Assembly (NCBI RefSeq): GCF_000829695.1
Contig: NZ_BBNN01000016.1
Location: forward strand, 124,001-188,000
Reading direction: 5' to 3'
DNA length: 64,000 nucleotides
Source of the DNA: Streptomyces sp. NBRC 110035
GTDB lineage: Bacteria; Actinomycetota; Actinomycetes; Streptomycetales; Streptomycetaceae
The first letter of the stretch is position 1; the number at the start of each line of letters is the position of its first letter. The notes beneath the pieces are model-generated. The model was not told the origin of the DNA and did not search any database. It was given only the letters and a program-made list of their open reading frames with translations. This document shows positions 9,192-16,754 of the stretch, in pieces. A program made the position numbers and the translations under genes.

Positions 9192-9902
9192 TCAGCCGTG
9201 CAGTCCGCACTCGGTCTTGCCGCGGCCCGCCCAGCGGCCGGCCCGGGCGTCCTGGCCCTCCAGCACCCGGCGGGTGCAGGGGGCGCAGCCCACCGACGCG
9301 TATCCGTCCGTCAGCAGCGGGTTGGTGAGCACGCCGTGCTCGGCGACGTAGGCGTCCATGTCGTCCTGGGTCCAGCGGGCGATGGGGGAGATCTTCACCT
9401 TCCGCCGCTTCTCGTCCCAGCCGACGACCGGGGTGCCCGCCCGGGTCGGGGACTCCTCGCGGCGCAGCCCGGTCGCCCAGGCCAGGTACCCCCGCAGGCC
9501 CTCCTCCAGCGGCCGCACCTTGCGCAGGGCGCAGCACAGGTCGGGGTCGCGGTCGTGCAGCCTCGGCCCGTACTCGGCGTCCTGCTCGGCGACGGTCTGT
9601 CGCGGGGTGAGTGTGATGACGTTGACGTTCATCACGGCCTCCACGGCGTCCCGGGTCCCGATAGTCTCCTCGAAGTGGTACCCGGTGTCGAGGAACACCA
9701 CATCCACGCCGGGCAGGGCGCGGGAGGCGAGATGGGCGACCACCGCGTCCTCCATGGAGGAGGTTACGCAGAAGCGCCCGCCGAAGGCCCCGGCGGCCCA
9801 CCGGAGGATCTCCAGGGCGGAGGCGTCCTCCAGGTCGCGGCCCGCCTGCTCGGCCAGCGCCTTCAACTCGTCGGTGGTGCGCTCTTCCTGAACCGCCGTC
9901 AT
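9192..9902 (-). CDS. cysH: Phosphoadenylyl/adenylyl-sulfate reductase with iron-sulfur cysteines
   Basis: A 236-residue reductase that converts APS or PAPS to sulfite. The catalytic cysteine is in the C-terminal ECGLHG (C232). It also carries the CC...CxxC set (C123, C124, C206, C209) that binds a [4Fe-4S] cluster in APS-type enzymes and is absent from classical PAPS reductases. ATG at 9902 overlaps the zinc-ribbon gene stop as ATGA. The presence of an APS kinase gene next door leaves the physiological substrate open. Confidence 0.93.
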   Translation of the reverse strand: MTAVQEERTTDELKALAEQAGRDLEDASALEILRWAAGAFGGRFCVTSSMEDAVVAHLASRALPGVDVVFLDTGYHFEETIGTRDAVEAVMNVNVITLTPRQTVAEQDAEYGPRLHDRDPDLCCALRKVRPLEEGLRGYLAWATGLRREESPTRAGTPVVGWDEKRRKVKISPIARWTQDDMDAYVAEHGVLTNPLLTDGYASVGCAPCTRRVLEGQDARAGRWAGRGKTECGLHG

Positions 9903-10108
9903 GTCCGTTCCCCTCCTGTGCCCGTGCCCGTGCCTGTGCCCGTGCCCGGGTCCGGCCGGTCGAGCCCCTGGGCGAGCAGCCCGAGGAACTTCAGGCGGAA
10001 GGCCCGGTTGCACGCCCCGCACTCCCAGGCCCCGTGCCCCTCCTCACCGGGGCGCAGGTCCTCGTCGCCGCAGTACGGGCAGTGGAACGGCGCGGCGCGC
10101 TCGCTCAC
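9899..10108 (-). CDS. Small zinc-ribbon protein between sulfite reductase and cysH
   Basis: A 69-residue protein with two CxxC pairs (CPYCGDEDL near residue 10 and WECGACNRAF near residue 30), which should bind one metal ion as a ribbon. Then comes FRLKFLGLL and a low-complexity Gly-Thr tail encoded by repeated CCGTGC units. GTG at 10108 overlaps the sulfite reductase stop (GTGA) and its own stop overlaps cysH (ATGA), so it is tightly coupled on both sides. The location argues for a role in sulfite reduction or electron delivery. No function is established to my knowledge. Confidence 0.85.
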   Translation of the reverse strand: MSERAAPFHCPYCGDEDLRPGEEGHGAWECGACNRAFRLKFLGLLAQGLDRPDPGTGTGTGTGTGGERT

Positions 10109-11802
10109 GACAGGGCCTCCGCGTCCGCGCGGGCCGCCCACGTGGCGAACCGCTCGCCGTCCTCGCGCTCCGCCTCGAAACGCTTCAGGACCCGCTCGAT
10201 GTAGTCCGGCAGTTCGTCCGAGGTGACCTTCAGGCCGCGCACCTTGCGGCCGAAGGACGGGTCCAGGCCGAGCGCGCCGCCCAGGTGCACCTGGTAGCCG
10301 CTGACCTGCCGGCCCTCGGCGTCGGTGACCAACTGCCCCTTGAGGCCGATGTCCGCGGTCTGGATACGGGCGCAGGCGTTCGGGCAGCCGTTGATGTTGA
10401 TGGTGAGCGGCTCCCCGAAGTCGGGCAGCCGGCGCTCCAGTTCGTCGATGAGGTCGCTGCCGCGCTCCTTGGTCTCCACGATGGCGAGCTTGCAGAACTC
10501 GATGCCCGTGCAGGCCATCGTGCCGCGCCGGAAGGTCGACGGCCTGACCCGCAGGTCCAGCGCCTCCAGGGCGTCGACGAGCGAGTCCACCCGGTCCTGC
10601 CGCACGTCCAGGACGATCATCTTCTGCTCGACCGTGGTGGACACCCGTCCCGAACCGTGGTCCTCGGCCAGCGCGGCGACCTTGGTGAGCAGCGAGCCGT
10701 CCATCCGGCCCACCCGCGGCGCGAAACCGACGTAGAACCGGCCGTCCTTCTGGCGGTGCACCCCGATGTGGTCGCGCCACTGCTGCGCGGGCATCACCGG
10801 CGCCGGGCCGTCGGCCAGCCTGCGGCCCAGGTAGTCGTCCTCCAGGACCTGGCGGAACTTCTCCGGCCCCCAGTCGGCGACCAGGAACTTCAGCCGCGCC
10901 CGGGTGCGCAGCCGCCGGTATCCGTGGTCGCGGAAGATGGAGATGACGCCCTCCCACACGTCGGGCACGTCCGCCTCGGGCACCCAGGCGCCCAGCCGCA
11001 CCCCGAACTTGGGGTTGGTCGACAGACCGCCGCCGACCCACAGGTCGAAGCCGGGGCCGTGCTCGGGGTGGACCACGCCGACGAAGGACACGTCGTTGAT
11101 CTCGTGGGCGACGTCCATCAGCGGGGAGCCGGAGACGGCCGTCTTGAACTTGCGCGGCAGGTTGGAGAAGCGCGGGTCGCCGATGTACCGGCGGGCGATC
11201 TCCTCCAGCGCCGCCGAGCCGTCGACGATCTCGTCCTCGGCGACCCCGGCGACGGGGGAGCCGAGCATGCCGCGCGGGGTGTCGCCGCAGGCCTCCGTGG
11301 TGGACAGGCCGACCGCCTCGAGCCGTTCCCAGATCGCGGGCACGTCCTCGATGCGGATCCAGTGGTACTGGATGTTCTGCCGGTCGGTGATGTCGGCGGT
11401 GCCGCGGGCGTACGTCTCGGCGATCTCGCCGATCACGCGCAGCTGCTCGGTGGTGAGCCGTCCGCCGGTGATGCGGACCCGCAGCATGAAGTACTGGTCC
11501 TCGAGCTCCTCGGGCTCCAGCACACCGGTACGGCCGCCGTCGATCCCGGGGCGGCGCTGCGTGTACAGGCCCCACCAGCGCAGCCTGCCGCGCAGGTCGT
11601 TGGGGTCGATCGAGTCGAAGCCCCGCTTCGAGTAGATCGTCTCAACACGTGTCCGTACGTTGAGACCGTCGTCGTCCTTCTTGAACTGCTCGTTGCCGTT
11701 GAGCGGGGTGAAGTGCCCCGCGGCCCACTGGCCCTCTCCGCGGTGGCGGCTCACCTTGCGGCGGGGGGTCGCGGCGGCAGGGTTCTGCGGGCTGGCGGCC
11801 AT
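10105..11802 (-). CDS. Ferredoxin-type nitrite/sulfite reductase
   Basis: A 565-residue siroheme and [4Fe-4S] enzyme, most likely the assimilatory sulfite reductase that makes sulfide in the cytoplasm. The four cluster cysteines are in CTGIEFC and NGCPNAC. The duplicated ferredoxin-like folds are marked by DITDRQNIQYHWIRIED and GRFYVGFAPRVGR. ATG at 11802 follows GAAGGG. As first large gene of the sulfur operon it is preceded by a 180-base leader and a short leader peptide. The cys context points to sulfite, not nitrite. Confidence 0.92.
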   Translation of the reverse strand: MAASPQNPAAATPRRKVSRHRGEGQWAAGHFTPLNGNEQFKKDDDGLNVRTRVETIYSKRGFDSIDPNDLRGRLRWWGLYTQRRPGIDGGRTGVLEPEELEDQYFMLRVRITGGRLTTEQLRVIGEIAETYARGTADITDRQNIQYHWIRIEDVPAIWERLEAVGLSTTEACGDTPRGMLGSPVAGVAEDEIVDGSAALEEIARRYIGDPRFSNLPRKFKTAVSGSPLMDVAHEINDVSFVGVVHPEHGPGFDLWVGGGLSTNPKFGVRLGAWVPEADVPDVWEGVISIFRDHGYRRLRTRARLKFLVADWGPEKFRQVLEDDYLGRRLADGPAPVMPAQQWRDHIGVHRQKDGRFYVGFAPRVGRMDGSLLTKVAALAEDHGSGRVSTTVEQKMIVLDVRQDRVDSLVDALEALDLRVRPSTFRRGTMACTGIEFCKLAIVETKERGSDLIDELERRLPDFGEPLTININGCPNACARIQTADIGLKGQLVTDAEGRQVSGYQVHLGGALGLDPSFGRKVRGLKVTSDELPDYIERVLKRFEAEREDGERFATWAARADAEALS

Positions 11803-11982
11803 GGTTGATACGCCCTTCGGGACAGACGGGGATACGGCTCTGAACCGCGCATGACGGTGCGCGGCGCGTCATTGCACGGGAGTTCGGTGGAGCGGGGAGG
11901 AACCGGAGGGAACCGTGTGGTACCGGTCGGGGTGGACCGGAGCGGACCGAAGGAGAGCTGCCGGGTGCTGCTGAACGTGCTC

Positions 11983-12066
11983 TCAGTGCGCCGGACAGAT
12001 GGCGCTGGACATGCGGCCGAGGTCGACGTGCCGCCGACTCACCAAGGCGATTCCCGTTCCAGGCAT
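11983..12066 (-). CDS. Leader peptide of the sulfur assimilation operon (27 residues)
   Basis: ATG at 12066 opens a 27-residue frame reading ALVSRRHVDLGRMSSAIC followed by PAH and stop. This matches the conserved putative leader peptides found before cysteine and sulfur genes in Streptomyces (SRRHVDL...C pattern). It ends 180 bases before the sulfite reductase start. By analogy with cysteine-responsive leader ORFs, stalling or slow reading at the Cys codon near the end could control the downstream operon; that mechanism is inference. Confidence 0.8.
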   Translation of the reverse strand: MPGTGIALVSRRHVDLGRMSSAICPAH

Positions 12067-12088
12067 GACGGAAGCGTGTCACGGAGAT

Positions 12089-12103
12089 CTGGACACAGTC
12101 CAG
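12089..12103. promoter_or_regulatory. Inverted repeat just upstream of the leader peptide
   Basis: CTGGAC-ACA-GTCCAG, a 6-bp perfect dyad with a 3-base centre, 22 bases upstream of the leader ATG. Its position fits an operator in the promoter of the sulfur operon. No binding protein can be named. Confidence 0.4.
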
Positions 12104-12507
12104 CTTCGTCCATGATGCGGACGCCTTCGTCTCGGCATGGGAGACGTGGGTGGTTTTGGTCACAGGCGGCGCGGGCGGTCTTGTCCGTGCAGCTCAGGAG
12201 GGGTACGTGCCGGGGACGCGCACGAGCGCGGGCAACGGGGACGTGGCGGGGGAGCGACGGACGGGGCGGCGGAGGTGACGGACGGCGTCCCGCCGGGTGG
12301 TGCGGGTGCGGCCGGTCGGGGCGCCGGAACCGGCGGGTCGGGGACGGCGGGTCGGGGACGGTGGCGCCGGCGGTCCGGGGGTTCGGCCCTCCCGGCAGGG
12401 CGCCTTGCGGGCCGCCGCCTCCGCGGAGATCGCCGAGGGCCTCGCACCGGAACGCGCAACGCTTCGTCTCCCGCACCGCGACGCGGGACGTGGCCGGGGA
12501 ACGGTGA

Positions 12508-13080
12508 TCAGGCCGGGTGCGCTCCCGGCCACGGGCCCGGGGCGGCGACCTCGGGCTCGTCCTCGACCCTGGTGTCGAACAGCCGGAATCCCCGCCGCCG
12601 GTAATTGTCCATCGCGTGCTCGCCGTCCTTGCTGCACGTGTGCAGCCAGACCCGCGCGGTCGGCTTGCGCCCCGGCCAACGCTCCGCCAGATCCCAGGCC
12701 CGCGCGACGCCGTAGGACAGCAGGTGCCCGCCGATGCGCCGGCCCCGGAAGGCGGGGAGCAGCCCGAAGTGGACGATCTCCACGACCCCGTCGTCCTGCG
12801 CCTGGAGCTCCACGTACCCTGCGGGGGTCCCCCGTTCGTACGCCACCCAGGTCTCCGTGCCCGGCCGCTCCAGGTGCTCCAGCCACCGCGCGTACGTCCA
12901 GCCCAGCCGGTCGGTCCACCGGATGTCACCGCCGACCGACGCGTACAGGAAACGGCTGAACTCCGGGGACGGCACCTCGGCGCGCACCACCCGTACGTCG
13001 CCCTCCGGCACGGCGGCCGGCAGGAGATCGGTGGGCGCGGTCTGCTCCAGGGACCAGGTGGTCACGGCGACGGTCGTCAT
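12508..13080 (-). CDS. GNAT family N-acetyltransferase
   Basis: A 190-residue GNAT acetyltransferase. The acetyl-CoA site is in HFGLLPAFRGRRIGGHLL (motif A, RGRRIG) with the following helix, and the C-terminal ends in a domain holding YRRRGFRLFDTR (motif B). ATG at 13080 gives MTTVAVTTWSLEQ. The acceptor substrate is unknown. It stands alone; the roughly 400 bases between it and the sulfur leader are very GC-rich and hold no gene I can support. Confidence 0.88.
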   Translation of the reverse strand: MTTVAVTTWSLEQTAPTDLLPAAVPEGDVRVVRAEVPSPEFSRFLYASVGGDIRWTDRLGWTYARWLEHLERPGTETWVAYERGTPAGYVELQAQDDGVVEIVHFGLLPAFRGRRIGGHLLSYGVARAWDLAERWPGRKPTARVWLHTCSKDGEHAMDNYRRRGFRLFDTRVEDEPEVAAPGPWPGAHPA

Positions 13081-13189
13081 GCCGGAAAGGGAACCATCCG
13101 GCGCGGACACCTGTCGAGTGCCCGGTCCGTGCGGTGCGGGCAGCGGCAGGCCCCTGGCCGGGTACAGCCGCCGGGTTCAGCGGCCGGGA

Positions 13190-14521
13190 TCAGTCCAGCG
13201 AGCCGTCGACGGAGGTCAGGGGCAGGGCGAAGAGCATGCGGCCGGACTGGGACCACACCTCGCCGGTCTCCTGCCAGTAGGACAGGGACGCCGACGCGCC
13301 GCTCCAGCAGCGGTGCGTCTGGTCCGCCCCGCACCGGGTGGGCCGGGCCCCCTCCGTGTCCTGCCGCCACAGCGTCCCGCGCTCGTCCGACGTCCCGGTC
13401 ACCCGGCCCAGGTACCAGTCCGACCCGTGCGACAGCACACTGCGCACATGGGTCAGCTCCGTCTCGTACGCCGCGGCCGGGTCCACCTTCAGCAGCGGGT
13501 CCGTGGCCAGCAGTCCCGCACGGGCCTCGCCGTCGTCGAACGCGTACCGCCACAGCCGGGTCGGCCCGTCGTGGTCCTCGGTGACCGCCTCGTGCGCGAC
13601 CAGGCTGTCCGGCGCCGTGCTGCGGTCCAGGGAGATGCCGCCCGGCTGCGGGGCGGCCGCGTCGGCCGTCCGGTAGGCGGCGACGGCGGGCAGCACGTAC
13701 CGCGCCCCCGCCGCCGACCAGCCGCCGGGTACCCGCCCGACCGTCGAACCGCCCACGGTGGCCCGCTGGACGCGGTCCACGTCGTACACGTACAGCGCGC
13801 TGCCGTCCCCCCGCCCGGCGGTGACCAGCAGCTTGTCCTGGTACCAGACCATGCCCGTCACGGGGGAGACCAGCCCGCGGTAGTCCTGGCCCCCGGAGAC
13901 CGGGACGGCGAGCTGCGCCCAGGTGTAGCGGAGGTCGTCGGGGTCACCGGCGTCGATGAACGCGACCCGCGCGAGTCCCTGCCCCGCGCCGGCACCCGTC
14001 ACGGCCGGGTCCTGCGCCGCGGTGCCGTCCGCCTCGGTGCCGCCCTGGCTCCAGGCGGAGAGCACCACCCGGTCCGGGCCCCAGTGCCCGTCGTCGTCCG
14101 CGTCCCCGGAGGTGGTGACGGCGCCGGGACGCCAACCCTCGACGTCGGCGCCGTCCCAGCAGTACGCGCGGGTGGCGGCGGGCTCCAGAGGCAGCCCGCG
14201 CCGGTCCTCGTCCGTACAGGATTCCGCGTCGCGCAGGGAACCGTCGGTGTCGTCGAGCACGGCCCCGACGCCGACGGGCCGCCCCATCTCGGAGGAGAGC
14301 CGGTCGAGCCACTTCGGTGGCACACGGGTCTCGGACAGCCGCAGCGGTGAGGTCTCGGCGGCCCCGGTGAGCGGCTTCAGCGCCCCGGGGTCGTCGGCGT
14401 CGGTGGCCTGCGACGTGCTGATCATGGTGGCCGCCGCGGTGAGCGCGAGCGCGGTTCCGGCCAGCGTCGCCCGCAGCGCCTTGCCCCGCCTGCGCCGACG
14501 GTGTCTGCCGCGATGCTTCAT
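13190..14521 (-). CDS. Secreted protein of unknown function
   Basis: A 443-residue exported protein. A long basic N-terminus (MKHRGRHRRRRRGK) and hydrophobic stretch ATLAGTALALTAAATMI form a signal peptide. The mature part has repeated strand-like segments (DRVVLSAWSQGG, RVAFIDAGDPDDLRYTWAQL, RLWRYAFDDGE, GTLWRQDTEG), which suggests a beta-propeller-like or beta-rich fold, and several Cys (SCTDED, AYCWDGADV, TRCGADQTHRCW) that may form disulfides. No catalytic signature is recognised. Confidence 0.82.
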   Translation of the reverse strand: MKHRGRHRRRRRGKALRATLAGTALALTAAATMISTSQATDADDPGALKPLTGAAETSPLRLSETRVPPKWLDRLSSEMGRPVGVGAVLDDTDGSLRDAESCTDEDRRGLPLEPAATRAYCWDGADVEGWRPGAVTTSGDADDDGHWGPDRVVLSAWSQGGTEADGTAAQDPAVTGAGAGQGLARVAFIDAGDPDDLRYTWAQLAVPVSGGQDYRGLVSPVTGMVWYQDKLLVTAGRGDGSALYVYDVDRVQRATVGGSTVGRVPGGWSAAGARYVLPAVAAYRTADAAAPQPGGISLDRSTAPDSLVAHEAVTEDHDGPTRLWRYAFDDGEARAGLLATDPLLKVDPAAAYETELTHVRSVLSHGSDWYLGRVTGTSDERGTLWRQDTEGARPTRCGADQTHRCWSGASASLSYWQETGEVWSQSGRMLFALPLTSVDGSLD

Positions 14522-14717
14522 AACGTCCTCCCGAGGCGAGCCAACTGCGTCCGGCGATCCGACCGTTGACCTTCCGACCGATGACCGTCGACCGTGGAGC
14601 AGGTGAGGGTGGCCCGTGGAGCGATGTTACGGCAGACAGCCCCGCAGGGGGTGGAGACCCCGTACATCCGCAGAACGAGCGGCCCGGCCACGGTGATGTG
14701 CCGTGCCGGACCGTCAG

Positions 14718-14736
14718 GGCCCGGACTTTCCGGGCC
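14718..14736 (-). terminator. Hairpin in the downstream repeat copy
   Basis: GGCCCGGA / TCCGGGCC, an 8-bp perfect stem with a CTT loop. It is the downstream copy of the hairpin at 14926-14944, carried by the 208-bp duplication. Confidence 0.5.
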
Positions 14737-14921
14737 GGGTGCCCGGTGGACTTTCCGGGCCGCGGTGCCGGCCCTCTTCCGGTGGCGGGTGCCGGCGGCC
14801 GTCGCCCAGCGCCGGGGCCGTCGGGTGCGGCAGCAGGTCACGCGGGTCGTCGCAGGGGGTGGAGACCCCGTACATCCGCAGAACGAGCGGCCCGGCCACG
14901 GTGATGTGCCGTGCCGGACCG

Positions 14922-16272
14922 TCAGGGCCCGGACTTTCCGGGCCGGGTGCCCGGTGGACTTTCCGGGCCGCGGTGCCGGCCCTCTTCCGGTGGCGGGTGC
15001 CGGCGGCCGTCGCCCAGCGCCGGGGCCGTCGGGTGCGGCAGCAGGTCACGCGGGTCGTCCGGGAGCAGGACGTCGATGTCGGCGCCCTCCGTGAACCGGT
15101 ACGGCCGGTGCTCCAGCAAGCCGCCCAGATAGCGCCGCACCCTGGACGGCTCGGCGCGCACCGTCACCGTACGGGCCGGGTCCCCGAACACGTCCTCGGC
15201 CAGGCCCGCGGCGCTGCGGCCGGCCCGCTGCACGGCCAGCAGGTACAGCAGTTCGGCATGGCGGGGGCTCAGTCTCCGGGACCAGGAACCCGCGCCGCCG
15301 GACACCTGCAACGACGCGCCGCGCGGCTCCCGCAGATCCAGCACGACGCGGCTGGCCGCGCGGGACACCGGCCCGTCCGCCGCCCGCACCAGCCAGCCCC
15401 CGGCCAGCGGCTCCAGGGAGCACCGGCCCAGCGTCGGCAGCCACCGCGTCCCGGCCGACACCGCGTCCGGCAGCGCCAGCCGTCTCGTGTACGGCATGCC
15501 GGTCACCGCGGCCGTCCACCCGTGCCGGTCCACCACAAGGGCCCGTCCGCCGACCCGGGCCAGCACCGGCGCCGCCACCGACCGCAGCCGTTCCAGCGAC
15601 TCCAGGTGGTGTTCCCGGAGCCGGGCCTCGGCGAGCTTGGCCACCGAGCCGACCCAGGCCAGCGTGGACGGATGCATCGTCTCCAGCGGCCCGCTCACGT
15701 CCACCACGCCGATCAGCCGCCCGTCCCGCGGATCGGTCAGGGGCGCCCCCCGCACAGGTCCAGGCGGCGTGCGACCGTACGAAGTGCTCGGCGGCGAACA
15801 CCTGCACCGGCCGCCGGGTCACCGCCGGGGTGCCCACACCGTTGGTGCCGACGACGTCCTCGCGCCAGTCCGCGCCCACCGTGAAACCGAGGGCGTCCGC
15901 CTTGCGCAGGACCGCCGGGCTGCCCTCCCGCCACAGCACCCTGCCGTCCGCGTCGGCCACCACCATGATGTGACGGGTGGCGTCCGCGCACGGCAGCAGC
16001 CCTTCCCGTAACACCGGCAGCACATGCCGCAGCGCCGAACCCTCCCGCCGCCGCTGCACCTCCGCGCGGGACAGCAGCCCGGCCCGGGCGTCGTGGTCCG
16101 GGTCGACGCCGCTGCGCAGCACCCGCTCCCAGGACTCCTCGATCACCGGCCGGGGCGCCATGGGCGCGCGCTGCCCGGAGAGCGTCGCGGAGCGGACCTC
16201 GCTCAGCAGCCTGGCCGCGCGCGTCGTGTCCACGCCGGCCAGATGCCTCACGTCCATCGGCGAGAGCGGCAC
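14922..16272 (-). pseudogene. GAF-domain transcriptional regulator, frameshifted
   Basis: From GTG at 16272 (GGAGG just upstream) the frame reads a helical N-terminus, then a GAF domain with HIMVVADADGRVLWREG and DWREDVVGTNGVGTPAV up to AAWTCAG. The next segment (APLTDPRDGRLIGVVDVSGP) is in another frame. Removing one C from the run 15746-15751 joins them into about 449 residues. The C-terminus (LSPRHAELLYLLA...VRAEPSRVRRYLGGLL) resembles the end of Streptomyces GAF regulators often set beside aldehyde dehydrogenases. The 3' end lies in the 208-bp duplication. Real inactivation or sequencing error is undecided. Confidence 0.8.
14926..14944 (-). terminator. Hairpin overlapping the end of the GAF regulator gene
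   Basis: The same 8-bp stem as at 14718-14736, lying over the last codons of the regulator. The pair means transcription leaving this gene meets the hairpin twice. Confidence 0.5.
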
Positions 16273-16410
16273 TGGTCCTCCCGGGGAAAGACTCGGAGGG
16301 ACAGCACACGGCCCACCGGCCGCGCCCCCGAGATCCGTTCTGGCTGTCGTCGGTCCGTAGTGCCGTGCGTCCCCGGCGGGACCGTTCACCACGGACACAG
16401 ACAGCGGCAC

Positions 16411-16428
16411 GTTGCAACCCCCTGCAAC
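16411..16428. promoter_or_regulatory. Inverted repeat GTTGCA-N6-TGCAAC upstream of the GAF regulator
   Basis: A 6-bp perfect dyad 139 bases upstream of the regulator start, in a 480-base stretch without genes. It is a candidate operator or UAS for the regulator itself. The rest of the gap (16273-16754) holds short CTGCTGTCGTCTCGCAC-like repeats near 16670-16710 and nothing else I can support. Confidence 0.4.
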
Positions 16429-16754
16429 CCTGGCGGACCGGCCCGCGCTGTTCGAAACTTGAACGACGCCGTCCCGAGCGGCGTCCACGGCTCCAAGGGG
16501 CCTGTGCGGCGGGGGTGGTGCCGTGTCGGCGCAGCACCACCCCCGCGTCACCACCGGGGTGCCGTGCGAGGGCGTCAGAACCGGTCCGTACGAGCCGGGC
16601 TGTCCGGGCAGGAGCGTCCCGGCCCGGGCGTCCGCCCGATCCGCCACCGGAGAGCTGCCGACGGACACCTGCTGTCGTCTCGCACCCGCTGTCGTCTCGC
16701 ACCTGCTGCCGCCCCGCCCCGGGGCGGCTCACACCGGGGTCGGCCCCCGCCCCC

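Larger units (their letters stand above)
14643..15058. repeat. Perfect 208-bp tandem duplication
   Basis: Two identical 208-bp copies lie head to tail, at 14643-14850 and 14851-15058, with no mismatch seen. The unit contains the last codons of the GAF regulator gene and its downstream hairpin, so the second coding end is a duplicate lying past the stop codon. The absence of divergence suggests a recent event or an assembly artefact. Confidence 0.97.

Noticed and set aside
7902..11808. Long open frames on the plus strand opposite the cys operon
   Set aside because: They mirror the codon pattern of the real minus-strand genes in very GC-rich DNA and show no family motifs. The minus strand carries clear sulfur-enzyme signatures.
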